Source of the DNA: Pseudoxanthomonas beigongshangi
Lineage (GTDB): Bacteria; Pseudomonadota; Gammaproteobacteria; Xanthomonadales; Xanthomonadaceae
Assembly (NCBI RefSeq): GCF_016820515.1
Contig: NZ_JADHDV010000007.1
Coordinates: 62,001-126,000, forward strand
Reading direction: 5' to 3'
DNA length: 64,000 bases
Below the pieces are notes generated by a model, which did no database searches, was not told where the DNA came from, and was given only the letters and a program-made list of their open reading frames with translations. Positions 1-9,343 of the stretch are shown in pieces. The number at the start of each line of letters is the position of its first letter. Position 1 is the stretch's first letter. The translations under genes were made by a program, and so were the position numbers.

Positions 1-2556
1 GACGCGCCGCCACAGTCGCTGGCGGGATTGCTGGCCGGGCTGAAACCCACGCAGGCGGAAGGCCTGATCCGCGCGTTCAGCGCGTACTTCCAGGTGGTCA
101 ACATCGCCGAGCGCGTGCACCGCATCCGCCGCCGCCGCGATTACCAGCGCACCGACAGCAGCAAGCCGCAACCGGAAGGCCTGCAGGACGTGCTGCTGCG
201 ACTGAAGGCACAGGGCGTGGGCATCGACGAACTCGCGCAATGGCTGCCGCGCATCGACATCGAGCCGGTGTTCACCGCGCATCCCACCGAGGCGGTCCGG
301 CGCGCGCTGCTGGAGAAGGAACAACTGATGGTCGCCAGCCTGGTCAACGGGCTGGACGGCACCCGCACGCCTGGCGAACAGGCCACCGACACCGCGCGTT
401 TCCGGATGGCGCTGACCTCGGCCTGGCAGACCGCCGACTCCTCGCCGGTGCGTCCCGGCGTCGAGGACGAGCGCGAGCATGTCGGCTTCTACCTGCTCGA
501 AGTGCTGTACCGGGTGATGCCGGTGCTGTACGAAACACTGGAAAGCGCGATCACCCAGGTCTACGGCGAACATCCGGCGATCACCCGCCATCTGCCCCGG
601 TTGCTGCGCTTCGGCACCTGGGTCGGCGGCGACATGGACGGCAATCCGAATGTCGACGCCGGCACCGTCACCGCGACGCTCAACGCGCAGCGCGCGGTGA
701 TCCTGCGCCGCTACATCAAGGAACTGCGCCAGCTCACCACGCTGCTCAGCCAGTCGAGTTCGCTGGTCGGCGTGTCGGCCGAGGTGCTGGCGCGCGTGGA
801 CGAATACCGCGAACTGCTGCCGAAGGCCGCCGCGCAGTCGCGCCCGCGCCACGGCGACATGCCTTATCGCCTGCTCAACGATCTGATGCGGGCGCGGTTG
901 CAGGCGACGCTGGAAGATCTGCCGCAGGGTTACACGGGGCCCGATGAACTCGCCGCCGACGTGGATCTGATCCTGCGCAGCCTGGAAGACAACCGCGGCA
1001 TCCACGCCGGCTGGTTCGCGGTGCGCCGGCTGGCCTGGCGCATCCGCAGCTTCGGCTTCCACCTGGCGCGGCTGGATGTGCGCCAGGAATCCAGCGTGCA
1101 CGCGCGCGCGGTCGCGGCGGCGCTGGCGGATTCGGAATGGGAATCGCGCGACGCGGTCGAGCGCGGTGCGCTGCTGGCACCGTATGCCAGCGGCGAGCAG
1201 GTGCTGCCGGCTTCGGAGGACGAGGGCAATCCACGCCTGGACGCGGTGTTCGCCGCATTGGGCGACGCGCGCCGCCGGCATGGCACCGACGCGCTGGGCG
1301 CCTACATCATCAGCATGGCGCACAACCGCGCCGACGTGCTCACCGTGCTGGCGCTGGCGCGTCGTGGTGGACTGGTCGACGACGATGGCAACGTGCCGCT
1401 GGACATCGCGCCGCTGTTCGAAACCGTGGACGATCTGCGCCACGGCCCGGAGACCCTGCGCGACCTGATGGCCGATCCGGTGTACCGCGCGCACCTGGCC
1501 GCGCGCGGCAACGTGCAGATGGTGATGCTTGGCTATTCCGACAGCGGCAAGGACGGCGGCATCGCCGCCTCGCGCTGGGGATTGCAGCGCGGGCAGGTCG
1601 AATTGCTGCAGACCGCCAATGAACTCGGCATCAAGCTGACCTTCTTCCATGGCCGCGGCGGTTCGATCAGCCGCGGCGGCGGCAAGACCACCCGCGCGGT
1701 CGATGCGTCGCCGCGCGGCAGCGTCGATGGCCGCCTGCGGGTGACCGAGCAGGGCGAGGTCATCCATCGCAAGTACGGCATCCGCGCGCTGGCGCTGCGC
1801 TCGCTGGAACAATCGGTCGGCGCGGTGCTGGCCTCCTCGTTGCGCCCGCGTCCGCTGGAGCCGCGCGAGCCGGGCTGGCGGGACATCATGGACACCGTCG
1901 CAGGCCATAGCAGCGAGGTCTATCGCGGGTTCGTCGGCGCGCCGCGCTTCATGGACTATTTCCGCAGCGCCACGCCGATCGACGTGATCGAACGGATGAC
2001 GCTGGGTTCGCGGCCCTCGCGCCGGCTCGGCCAGGATGCGGCGCTGGGCAACCTGCGCGCGATTCCGTGGGTATTCGCCTGGAGCCAGGCGCGCGCGGTG
2101 ATTCCCGGCTGGTTCGGCGTCGGCAGCGGGCTGCAGGCGGCGGTGGATGCGCATGGCGAGGACGCGGTGCTGGAGATGGCGCGCGACTGGCCGTTCTTCC
2201 GCACCTTCCTCGACGACATCTCGATGGTGCTGGCCAAGGGCGATCTGAGCATCGCCGGTATGTTCTCGCGGATGGCCGGCGACCTGCACGAGGAGTTCTT
2301 CCCGCGCATCCAGCGCGAGCATGCGCTGACCCTGCACTGGGTCCTGAGCCTGACCGGCGACGAATGGCTGCTGCAGCACGATCAGCGGCTGGCGCTGTCG
2401 ATACGCCTGCGCAATCCCTACATCGACCCGATCAGCGTGTTGCAGGCGGATCTGCTGCGGCGCTGGCGCGAGACCGGGCGCGAGGACGACACCCTGTTGC
2501 GCGCGTTGGTGGCGAGCATCAACGGCGTGTCGCAGGGCGTGCAGAACACCGGTTGA
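1..2556 (+). CDS. ppc: Phosphoenolpyruvate carboxylase, 5'-truncated by the window edge
   Basis: Carboxylates PEP with bicarbonate to give oxaloacetate, the anaplerotic entry into the TCA cycle; cytosolic. The frame is open from base 1, so the true start lies upstream and the TTG at 28 is not the start. About 851 residues are present against roughly 900 for the family, so some 50-60 N-terminal residues are missing. Family motifs are in order: FTAHPTE with the catalytic His near base 280, [10 protein letters not shown] near 1530, [13 protein letters not shown] near 1645, VTEQGE near 1740, and the hallmark C-terminus QNTG just before the TGA. Nothing looks damaged. A PEP carboxykinase (pckG), acting in the opposite direction at the PEP-oxaloacetate node, lies at 54 kb in the same window. 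Confidence 0.97.
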   Translation, partial: DAPPQSLAGLLAGLKPTQAEGLIRAFSAYFQVVNIAERVHRIRRRRDYQRTDSSKPQPEGLQDVLLRLKAQGVGIDELAQWLPRIDIEPVFTAHPTEAVRRALLEKEQLMVASLVNGLDGTRTPGEQATDTARFRMALTSAWQTADSSPVRPGVEDEREHVGFYLLEVLYRVMPVLYETLESAITQVYGEHPAITRHLPRLLRFGTWVGGDMDGNPNVDAGTVTATLNAQRAVILRRYIKELRQLTTLLSQSSSLVGVSAEVLARVDEYRELLPKAAAQSRPRHGDMPYRLLNDLMRARLQATLEDLPQGYTGPDELAADVDLILRSLEDNRGIHAGWFAVRRLAWRIRSFGFHLARLDVRQESSVHARAVAAALADSEWESRDAVERGALLAPYASGEQVLPASEDEGNPRLDAVFAALGDARRRHGTDALGAYIISMAHNRADVLTVLALARRGGLVDDDGNVPLDIAPLFETVDDLRHGPETLRDLMADPVYRAHLAARGNVQMVMLGYSDSGKDGGIAASRWGLQRGQVELLQTANELGIKLTFFHGRGGSISRGGGKTTRAVDASPRGSVDGRLRVTEQGEVIHRKYGIRALALRSLEQSVGAVLASSLRPRPLEPREPGWRDIMDTVAGHSSEVYRGFVGAPRFMDYFRSATPIDVIERMTLGSRPSRRLGQDAALGNLRAIPWVFAWSQARAVIPGWFGVGSGLQAAVDAHGEDAVLEMARDWPFFRTFLDDISMVLAKGDLSIAGMFSRMAGDLHEEFFPRIQREHALTLHWVLSLTGDEWLLQHDQRLALSIRLRNPYIDPISVLQADLLRRWRETGREDDTLLRALVASINGVSQGVQNTG

Positions 2557-2601
2557 GGCCCGCGGCGCCGGGATGGCGAATCCTCCCGGCGGACTCCGCC
2601 G

Positions 2602-3462
2602 TCAGGGCTGGCTGCCGCGCTTGGGCTTGTCCAGTTGCAGGTCCAGCCAGCGCAGCAGATCCGCGACCACGCGGCTGCGTTCGGGGTCGGCCTCGTTGTA
2701 GATCTCGTGGTACAGGCGCAGGTATTCGTGTGCCTGCAGCTTGCGCTGGGGCGCGGCGGCGGCGAAGGCGCGGGCGCCGGCCGGATCAACCAGATGGTCG
2801 TCGGCCGCGAACTGCAGCAGCGTGGGCGTTTTCAGGCTGGCGGCCCGCGCGACCACGCGGGGACCGCCGGTGAAGATGAAATGCGCCAGCCGCGCGCTGA
2901 TGCGCGAATGGTTGAGCGGATCCTCCAGATACTCGCGCTCGATATGGGGATCGTGCGAAAGCCGGCTCGCGGCCAGGCCCGTGCGCAGCGTCAGCCCCGG
3001 CCACCAGCCGGACAGCGTGCGTGCCAACGCCCGCTGCGCGCCGCCGGCATGGGTCGCCAGCGCGGGCGATGAGGCGATCAGGCCACGCGGCGCCAGGTCC
3101 ATCAGCAACACCGCGTACATGGCCACCAGCCCGCCCAGGCTGTGGCCGAACAGGAACGGCAGGTCGTCGGCCTCGGCGGCATAGGCATGGAACGCCGCCA
3201 TCGTGTCGCGTGGCAACCGCGCCAGTTCGTCCACGCCGCCCTGTGGGCCTTCCGAGCGGCCGTGTCCACGGTGATCGTAGGCGCGCACCGCGATGCCGGC
3301 CGCGTTCAATTCCTCCGCCAGCCGCGCGTAGCGGCCCGAATGCTCGCCCAGGCCATGCACCAGCAGCAGGCGCGCACGCGGCCGCGGCAACGGCCAGTCG
3401 CGCGGCTGCAGGCTCAGGCCATCGTCGGTGAGCAGGGCGGAGACAGGGTGAGCGGTCGGCAT
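2602..3462 (-). CDS. Alpha/beta hydrolase, monoacylglycerol lipase/lysophospholipase type
   Basis: A 286-residue serine hydrolase. Visible motifs are the oxyanion-side HGLGEHSGRY near residue 36, YDHRGHGRSEG near 62, the nucleophile elbow GHSLGG with Ser near 108, a candidate acid in AADDHLVDP near 230 and the catalytic His in LYHEIYNE near 258. The HGLGEHSGRY and GHGRSEG signatures are typical of monoacylglycerol lipases and PldB-like lysophospholipases. There is no signal peptide, so it is probably cytosolic. It lies 66 bp downstream of uup on the same strand and may be cotranscribed with it. The exact acyl-glycerol substrate cannot be read from sequence. Confidence 0.85.
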   Translation of the reverse strand: MPTAHPVSALLTDDGLSLQPRDWPLPRPRARLLLVHGLGEHSGRYARLAEELNAAGIAVRAYDHRGHGRSEGPQGGVDELARLPRDTMAAFHAYAAEADDLPFLFGHSLGGLVAMYAVLLMDLAPRGLIASSPALATHAGGAQRALARTLSGWWPGLTLRTGLAASRLSHDPHIEREYLEDPLNHSRISARLAHFIFTGGPRVVARAASLKTPTLLQFAADDHLVDPAGARAFAAAAPQRKLQAHEYLRLYHEIYNEADPERSRVVADLLRWLDLQLDKPKRGSQP

Positions 3463-3528
3463 GGCGCAACATCGCGCGCGCCCGCGCGGCGGTCAAGAGC
3501 CGTGGCGCGGGGAGGAAGACGCGGGGGA

Positions 3529-5394
3529 TCAGGCGTCCAGTTCGGCCCAGCGCTGGTAGGCCAGTTCCAGTTCCTGCTGGAGCGCGGCCAGTTGTTCGTT
3601 GGCGCGCTGGAGACTGGCAGGGTCCTGCTGGTAGTAGGCCGGCTCGTTCATCGCCGCGGTGCGGCCGGCGATGTCCGCCTCCAGCGCTTCGATGCGTGCA
3701 GGCAACTGTTCCAGCTCGCGCGCGTCCTTGTAGCTGAGCTTGCGCTTGGCCGATGCCGCGGGAGCAGCGGTCGTTGCCGGCGCGGCCGTCGCCGGCCGGT
3801 CGGGCACCACCACGACGGATTCCGGACGCTGCCGCAACCAGTCCGTGTAGCCGCCCACGTAGTCGCCGAGGCGGCCTTCGCCCTCCAGCACCAGGGTGCT
3901 GGTGACCACGTTGTCGAGGAAATCGCGATCGTGGCTGACCAGCAGCAGCGTGCCCTTGTAGTCGAGCAGCAGCTCTTCCAGCAGTTCCAGGGTTTCCACG
4001 TCCAGATCGTTGGTCGGTTCGTCCATCACCAGCAGGTTGGACGGCTGCGCGAACAGCTTGGCCAGCAGCAGCCGGTTGCGTTCGCCGCCGGACAGCCGGG
4101 TGATCGGCGCGCGCGCGCGTTCGGGCGAGAACAGGAAGTCCTGCAGGTAGCCGATGATGTGCTTGCGGCTACCGTTGATCTCGACGAAGTCGCGCCCCTC
4201 GGCGACGTTCTCCAGCGCACTGAGCGATTCGTCCAGCTGGCTGCGGTGCTGATCGAAGTAGGCGATCTGCAGGCCGGTACCCAGCTTGACCTCGCCCTGC
4301 TGCGGGACCAGTTCGCCGAGCAGGATCTTCAGCAGGGTCGACTTGCCGGCGCCGTTGGGACCGATGATGCCGACCCGGTCGCCGCGCATGATGGTGGTGG
4401 ACACGCGATCCAGCAGGACGCGGCCGTCATAGGCCTGGGTCACGTCGGTGGCCTCGATGACCTTGCGTCCGGAGGCCTGCGCGGCGGCGGCCTCCATCCT
4501 GACGTTGCCGGACAGATCGCGCCGCTGGGCGCGCTCGCGGCGCATCGCCTTGAGCGCGGTGACGCGGCCTTCGTTGCGGGTGCGGCGGGCCTTGATGCCC
4601 TGGCGGATCCAGACTTCCTCCTGCGCCAGCAGCTTGTCGAAGCGCGCGTTCTCCTGCGCCTCGGCGTGCAGGCGTTCCTCGCGCCGACGCAGATAGTTGT
4701 CGTAGTCGCCCGGCCAACTGGTCAGCTGGCCACGATCGATCTCGACGATGCGGGTGGCCAGCGCGCGCAGGAAGCTGCGATCGTGGGTGACGAACACCAG
4801 GCTGCCCTCGAACTGCCTGAGGAAGCCTTCCAGCCAGGCGATCGCCTCGATATCGAGGTGGTTGGTGGGTTCGTCCAGCAGCAGGATGTCCGGCTTGCGC
4901 ACCAGCGCCTGGGCCAGCAGCACGCGCCGCTTCATGCCGCCGGACAGCGCGGCGAAATCGGCGTCCTCCGGCAGTTCCAGCCGGGCCAGCACCTGCTGCA
5001 CGCGGCGATCCAGATCCCAGCCGTGGCGGGCCTCGATCTGCGCCTGCGCCTCGCCCATCGCGGCCATGTCGCCCTCGGCCACGGCATGGTGGTAGCGCGC
5101 CAGCAGCGCGCCCAGGTCGCCCAGGCCCTGGGCGACCACGTCGAACACGCTGCCGGCGGTGTCCTGCGGGACTTCCTGGGCCATGCGCGCGACCACCACG
5201 CCGCCCTGGATCCGGATTTCGCCGTCGTCGGGCCGGATTTCGCCGGCCATCAGCCGCATCAGGGTGGACTTGCCGGCGCCGTTGCGGCCAACGATGCAGA
5301 CGCGCTCACCGGCTTCGATGGACAGATCGACGTGTTCGAGAAGGAGCGGACCGCCGACGCTGAAGTCGACCCGCTGGAATTGCAGAAGGGACAT
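3529..5394 (-). CDS. uup: ABC-F family ATPase, Uup type
   Basis: A soluble tandem-ATPase ABC protein of 621 residues with no membrane domain. It has two Walker A motifs (GRNGAGKST near residue 37, GPNGAGKST near 345), two signature motifs (LSGGMKRR and LSGGERNR) and two Walker B motifs (LLLDEPTNHLD and LVMDEPTNDLD). The charged C-terminal segment beginning LSYKDARELEQLPARIEALE matches the coiled-coil C-terminal domain of Uup, which separates it from EttA and YheS. ABC-F proteins act on ribosomes or, for Uup, are linked to genome stability. The start ATG at 5394 lies just before the GTAG-REP cluster. Confidence 0.93.
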   Translation of the reverse strand: MSLLQFQRVDFSVGGPLLLEHVDLSIEAGERVCIVGRNGAGKSTLMRLMAGEIRPDDGEIRIQGGVVVARMAQEVPQDTAGSVFDVVAQGLGDLGALLARYHHAVAEGDMAAMGEAQAQIEARHGWDLDRRVQQVLARLELPEDADFAALSGGMKRRVLLAQALVRKPDILLLDEPTNHLDIEAIAWLEGFLRQFEGSLVFVTHDRSFLRALATRIVEIDRGQLTSWPGDYDNYLRRREERLHAEAQENARFDKLLAQEEVWIRQGIKARRTRNEGRVTALKAMRRERAQRRDLSGNVRMEAAAAQASGRKVIEATDVTQAYDGRVLLDRVSTTIMRGDRVGIIGPNGAGKSTLLKILLGELVPQQGEVKLGTGLQIAYFDQHRSQLDESLSALENVAEGRDFVEINGSRKHIIGYLQDFLFSPERARAPITRLSGGERNRLLLAKLFAQPSNLLVMDEPTNDLDVETLELLEELLLDYKGTLLLVSHDRDFLDNVVTSTLVLEGEGRLGDYVGGYTDWLRQRPESVVVVPDRPATAAPATTAAPAASAKRKLSYKDARELEQLPARIEALEADIAGRTAAMNEPAYYQQDPASLQRANEQLAALQQELELAYQRWAELDA

Positions 5395-5434
5395 GCCGCC
5401 ATTGTACCCGGCCGTACCCCTCCGCCGCCCGGCC

Positions 5435-5587
5435 GTAGAGCGGAGCTTGCTCCGCTACCCCGAGGCCACCCCCGTAGAGCGGAGCTCGCTCCGCTGCTCC
5501 AAGGCCACCCACGTAGAGCGGAGCTTGCTCCGCTGCTCTTGTGGCGAGAACCGAGAATCAAAAGCAGCGGAGCAAGCTCCGCTCTAC
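5435..5587. repeat. Cluster of four GTAG-type REP palindromes (SMAG-like)
   Basis: Four near-identical 22-bp palindromes lie between uup and the CdsA-like gene. Three face forward at 5435-5456, 5474-5495 and 5513-5534, and one is inverted at 5566-5587. Each begins GTAG followed by the hairpin AGCGGAGC / GCTCCGCT. The third and fourth face each other and could fold into one long hairpin. The terminal GTAG and inverted pairing are hallmarks of REP elements mobilised by RAYT (TnpA-REP) proteins; SMAG repeats of Stenotrophomonas look the same. No RAYT gene is in the window. The inverted copy overlaps the stop codon of the CdsA-like gene. Confidence 0.92.
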
Positions 5588-6567
5588 CCGAATCCGTAGC
5601 GGACCACGTGGAAGAAGATCGGCGCGGCGAACACCACCGAGTCCAGTCGGTCCAGCATGCCTCCGTGGCCCTCGATCATCTCGCCCCAGTCCTTGGCTCC
5701 CAGGCTGCGCTTGACCGCCGACAGCGCCAGGCCACCGAGGAAGCCGCACAGCACGATCAACAGCGACAGCAGCCCGGATTGCAGCGGGGTGAACGGGGTG
5801 ATCCACCACAGCGCCGCGCCCACCCCCGCGGCGGCCAGGCCCCCGCCAACCAGCCCTTCCACCGTCTTGGACGGACTGACCTGCGGCGCCAGCAGGTGCC
5901 GGCCGAACAACTTGCCGAACACGTACTGCAGCACGTCGCTCAGCTGCACCACCAGCAGCAGGTACAGCAGCAGCATCAGGTTCTGGCCCTCGTAGCCGGG
6001 GATGCGCAGCAGCAGCAGTGCCGGCGCGTGGCTGAGGCAGTACACCGCCAGCATCAGGCCCCACTGCACCTTGGCGCTGCGGGCGAGGAAATCCTCGGTG
6101 TCGCCGGACAGCGCCGACACTGCCGGCAGCAACAGGAAGCCGTACACCGGGATGCACACCACGAACAGCCCGTACCAGTCGATCCCGATCAGCCAGTACT
6201 GCAACGGGATGGCGACGTAGAAGCACAGGCACAGCGCCAGGTGATCGCCGCGCCGGGTCGGGGTCAGGCTGATGAACTCGCGCAGGGCGAGGAACGACAG
6301 CATGCCGAACAGGATCAGCGTCGCCACCTTGCCCAGCAGGAAGCAGGTGGCCAGCACCGCCGCCATCACCCACCACGCGCGGATGCGCGCGTTGAGGTTG
6401 TCGATCACCGGGCCGGGCTTGCGCAGGTGCAGCACCCAGCCGATCAGGCTGGCCAGCAGCAGCAACGCGCCGATCCCGCCCATCACACCCCAGAACGTCT
6501 GCGGCGCGCGGGCGATGGCGGCCTGCAGGAAACCGCCTACCGGCAGGTCGGAGGGAATCAGGTTCAT
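5584..6567 (-). CDS. Phosphatidate cytidylyltransferase-like membrane protein (CdsA family)
   Basis: A 327-residue polytopic membrane protein predicted to make CDP-diacylglycerol from CTP and phosphatidate. The C-terminus carries the CdsA signature, roughly S-x-V-K-R-x-x-G-x-K-D-x-G then GHGGMLDRLDS, with GHGG preceded by Glu rather than the usual Pro. I chose the ATG at 6567 because it overlaps the PlsC stop codon as ATGA; the longer frame to 6663 would run into PlsC. It is the last gene of a three-gene phospholipid operon. Its TAG stop is contributed by the GTAG end of a REP palindrome. It may be a second cdsA paralogue, since the housekeeping copy usually sits near uppS and dxr. Confidence 0.87.
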   Translation of the reverse strand: MNLIPSDLPVGGFLQAAIARAPQTFWGVMGGIGALLLLASLIGWVLHLRKPGPVIDNLNARIRAWWVMAAVLATCFLLGKVATLILFGMLSFLALREFISLTPTRRGDHLALCLCFYVAIPLQYWLIGIDWYGLFVVCIPVYGFLLLPAVSALSGDTEDFLARSAKVQWGLMLAVYCLSHAPALLLLRIPGYEGQNLMLLLYLLLVVQLSDVLQYVFGKLFGRHLLAPQVSPSKTVEGLVGGGLAAAGVGAALWWITPFTPLQSGLLSLLIVLCGFLGGLALSAVKRSLGAKDWGEMIEGHGGMLDRLDSVVFAAPIFFHVVRYGFG

Positions 6568-7157
6568 GCCAGCGCCACCACCGCCGCACGGGCGCGTTCC
6601 AGGAAAGCGTCTTTCTCCTCGTCCGGCCGCAGCGCGACCGGCGCGCCGAAACGCACCGTGCACACCAGCGGCACCGGCACCAGGCTGCCCTTGGGCAGGC
6701 AGCGGCGCGCGTTGTCCAGGTAGACCGCGATGAATTCCACCTGCGGATAGCGGCGGGCCAGGTGGAACAGTCCGGACTTGAACGCCTGCGGGTGAATGTC
6801 GTGGTTGCGGGTGCCTTCCGGGAACAGGATCAGCGAATCGCCGGCATCCAGCGCCTCGTACAATGGCTCCAGCAGATCCTGATCGGGCGTGCTGCGCTGG
6901 CGATCGATCAGCACCGCGTTGAAGCCGTGCCGGGCCAGCCAGCGCCTTGGTCCGTGGCCCCAGTAGTCACGCGCGGCCACCGGTCGCGTATGCGCACGCA
7001 GTGGCGGCGGCAACGCGGCCCACAGCGCCACCGTGTCGATATGGCTGGCGTGGTTGGCGAAATAGATCCGCTGGCGCGGCTCCGGCCGCGAGCCCTGCCA
7101 GCGCGGGTACGCGCCGAAGAACAGATGGGCCAGGCCAGCCAGCAGGCGGGACGCCAT
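6564..7157 (-). CDS. Lysophospholipid acyltransferase (PlsC/AGPAT family)
   Basis: A 197-residue acyltransferase. Motif I is FANHASHID near residue 34 (the catalytic NHxSxxD form) and motif III is LFPEGTRN near residue 113. The short hydrophobic N-terminus would hold it at the inner face of the membrane. The likely reaction is acylation of a lysophosphatidic acid-type substrate. It starts 1 bp after the CDP-alcohol phosphatidyltransferase stop and overlaps the CdsA-like start by 4 bp, so the three proteins are probably translationally coupled and supply a single pathway. A housekeeping plsC may exist elsewhere. Confidence 0.9.
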   Translation of the reverse strand: MASRLLAGLAHLFFGAYPRWQGSRPEPRQRIYFANHASHIDTVALWAALPPPLRAHTRPVAARDYWGHGPRRWLARHGFNAVLIDRQRSTPDQDLLEPLYEALDAGDSLILFPEGTRNHDIHPQAFKSGLFHLARRYPQVEFIAVYLDNARRCLPKGSLVPVPLVCTVRFGAPVALRPDEEKDAFLERARAAVVALA

Positions 7158-7158
7158 C

Positions 7159-7785
7159 TCAGGCGTTCCCGCGCAGCTGCACGGCGATCGCGCGGGTACG
7201 GGTGACGCAGGTCAGCAGCGAACCGATGGCGATGATCCACGCGGCCGCGGGCAGCACCCACGCCGTGCCGGTCGAATGACGTTCGGCGATGGCGAGCAGG
7301 CAGGCCACGGTGAGCACCGCCATGCGGTGCTGCTTGGCCATCGGTCCGCGGAAATCCTGGGCCAGGCCCAGGCTGCCGCCGGACACGCGCACGTAGGCGG
7401 TAAGGGCGGCCAGCAGCGCGCCCAGCCAGCCCAGCCAGGGCAGGCCGGCGGCGTAACCCAGGCCGACGATCAGCAGCGAATCGGCGATGCGATCCGGAAA
7501 CTCGTTGTACAGCGCGCCGGTCGGCGTCTGCTTGCCGCCTTCCATCGCGACCATGCCGTCCAGCAGGTTGCACAGCAGGCGCAACTGCACGCAGGCCGCG
7601 CACAGCAGCAGGCCGGCCGTGGAAGGCATCCATGCCAGCATCGCCGCGCCGACCGCCGCGAAAAAGATGCTGAGCACCGAGATCTGGTTGGGCGTGACCC
7701 GTGAGCGCGCCAGCGCCGCGCTCGATGCGCGCGCCCAGCCGCTGCCGCGCGCGGCAATCGGTCGTCGTTCGGATGATTTCCCCAT
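7159..7785 (-). CDS. CDP-alcohol phosphatidyltransferase family protein with variant motif
   Basis: A 208-residue membrane protein starting at the ATG at 7785 (MGKSSERR); the frame stays open further upstream only across the metK gene. The CDP-alcohol phosphotransferase motif is recognisable but altered. It reads N-L-L-D-G-M-V-A-M, then eight residues, G-A-L-Y-N-E-F-P-D-R-I-A-D, against the canonical D-x2-D-G-x2-A-R-x8-G-x3-D-x3-D. The first Asp is Asn, the Arg is Met, and either a short insertion precedes DRIAD or the third Asp is Asn. Hydrophobic helices surround the motif. It is first in the operon with plsC and the CdsA-like gene, which fits synthesis of a phospholipid from CDP-DAG. The alcohol acceptor is unknown. 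Confidence 0.82.
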   Translation of the reverse strand: MGKSSERRPIAARGSGWARASSAALARSRVTPNQISVLSIFFAAVGAAMLAWMPSTAGLLLCAACVQLRLLCNLLDGMVAMEGGKQTPTGALYNEFPDRIADSLLIVGLGYAAGLPWLGWLGALLAALTAYVRVSGGSLGLAQDFRGPMAKQHRMAVLTVACLLAIAERHSTGTAWVLPAAAWIIAIGSLLTCVTRTRAIAVQLRGNA

Positions 7786-7860
7786 GGCAGGGAGAATAGA
7801 CGAAATGCGGGGCACGGACCGGTCAGCGTCATCCTTCCACTCACGCGAGGCGCGGGACCG

Positions 7861-7888
7861 AAAAAGAAAAACCCCGCCGAAGCGGGGT
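7861..7888 (-). terminator. Rho-independent terminator of metK
   Basis: On the minus strand a perfect 7-bp stem ACCCCGC/GCGGGGT with a UUCG tetraloop (7871-7888) is followed by TTTTCTTTTT. It lies 29 bp beyond the metK stop and 75 bp before the next minus-strand gene. Confidence 0.9.
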
Positions 7889-7916
7889 CTTTCCGGAGGC
7901 GTTCGCGCGTGCCGGC

Positions 7917-9128
7917 TTACTTCAGGCCGGCGTCCTTGCGCAGGGCTTCGGCGCGATCGGTCTTTTCCCACGAGAACGCGGTGCCGGTCTGCTTCTTGCC
8001 GGCGCCGTCGAGGTAGCTGATCTCGTGCGGCTTGCGGCCGAAGTGGCCGTAGGACGCGGTGGCCTGGTACATCGGGTGGATCAGGTCCAGCATCTGGATG
8101 ATGCCGTACGGACGCAGATCGAAGTGCTTGCGGATCAGCTTCTCGATCTTGTCGTCGCTGATCTTGCCGGTGCCGAAGGTGGTCACCGAGATCGAGGTCG
8201 GCTCGGCCACGCCGATGGCGTAGGAGACCTGCACCTCGCAGCGATCGGCCAGGCCGGCGGCGACCACGTTCTTGGCGACGTAGCGCGCGGCGTAGGCGGC
8301 GGAGCGATCCACCTTGGACGGATCCTTGCCCGAGAACGCGCCGCCACCGTGGCGGGCCCAGCCGCCGTAGGTGTCGACGATGATCTTGCGGCCGGTCAGG
8401 CCGCAGTCGCCCACCGGGCCGCCGATGACGAACTTGCCGGTCGGGTTGATGTGGAACTTGGTGCCCTTGTGCAGCCACTTGGCCGGCAGCACCGGCTTGA
8501 GGATGTGCTCGCGCACGGCCTCGACCAGATCCTTCTGCTTGACGTCCGGATCATGCTGGGTGGACAGCACCACCGCGTCGATCGCCACGGCCTTGCCGTT
8601 TTCGTAGCGCAGGGTGACCTGGCTCTTGGCGTCCGGGCGCAGCCACGGCAGCGGCGAGTTCTTCTTCTTGCGGACCTTGGCCTGCTGCTCGACCAGGCGG
8701 TGCGACAGGTGGATCGCCGCCGGCATGTAGCTGTCGGTCTCGTTGGTGGCGTAGCCGAACATCAGGCCCTGGTCGCCCGCGCCCTGTTCTTCCGGCTTCT
8801 TGCGGTCGACGCCCTGGTTGATGTCCGGGGACTGCTTGCCGATCAGGTTGAGCACGCCGCAGGTGGCGCCGTCGAAGCCGACGTCGCTGCTGTCATAGCC
8901 GATGTCCAGGATCACCTTGCGGGTCAGCGCTTCCAGATCGATCCACGCCGAGGTGGTGATCTCGCCGGCCACGATGGCCACGCCGGTCTTGACCAGCGTT
9001 TCGCAAGCCACGCGAGCGCGCTTGTCCTGGGCCAGGATGGCGTCCAGCACGGCGTCGGAAATCTGGTCGGCGATCTTGTCCGGATGGCCTTCGGAGACCG
9101 ATTCGGACGTGAACAGGTAGTTGGACAT
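7917..9128 (-). CDS. metK: S-adenosylmethionine synthetase
   Basis: Makes S-adenosylmethionine from methionine and ATP in the cytosol. The protein is 403 residues, slightly longer than the usual 380-400. It starts [22 protein letters not shown] (ATP-binding His in EGHPDK) and contains [15 protein letters not shown] and [21 protein letters not shown], the standard MetK signatures. The start at 9128 is set by the family N-terminus; the open frame to 9275 is upstream leader. A terminator follows at 7861-7888. I see no SAM riboswitch pattern in the 215 bp separating it from the divergent acyltransferase gene. Confidence 0.97.
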   Translation of the reverse strand: MSNYLFTSESVSEGHPDKIADQISDAVLDAILAQDKRARVACETLVKTGVAIVAGEITTSAWIDLEALTRKVILDIGYDSSDVGFDGATCGVLNLIGKQSPDINQGVDRKKPEEQGAGDQGLMFGYATNETDSYMPAAIHLSHRLVEQQAKVRKKKNSPLPWLRPDAKSQVTLRYENGKAVAIDAVVLSTQHDPDVKQKDLVEAVREHILKPVLPAKWLHKGTKFHINPTGKFVIGGPVGDCGLTGRKIIVDTYGGWARHGGGAFSGKDPSKVDRSAAYAARYVAKNVVAAGLADRCEVQVSYAIGVAEPTSISVTTFGTGKISDDKIEKLIRKHFDLRPYGIIQMLDLIHPMYQATASYGHFGRKPHEISYLDGAGKKQTGTAFSWEKTDRAEALRKDAGLK

Positions 9129-9343
9129 CGGGCTTATATCCCTGTATTCGGATGAAAAGATGGGCGCGAATGATACACGCGCCGGGCGGTGCGTGCATTC
9201 TGCGCCGTTCAGGATGTTCCTTGCGTTAAGCCAGGGCCGTCCCGGGCTGTCATGCAACCGCCACGCCGCTGCCATCGGGCTGTCGCGCGGCGGGCGCAGG
9301 CTGCGCGGCGAAACCCGCCGACCCCGGCCGGATCCGAGCGACC

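Noticed and set aside
3142-6723. 1193-codon plus-strand open frame
   Set aside because: It lies across uup and the CdsA-like/PlsC genes on the other strand; its composition is low-complexity and matches the antisense of these conserved genes, so it is a high-GC shadow.
9129-9343. SAM riboswitch ahead of metK
   Set aside because: No SAM-I, SAM-II or SAM/SAH core elements could be recognised in the 215-bp gap.
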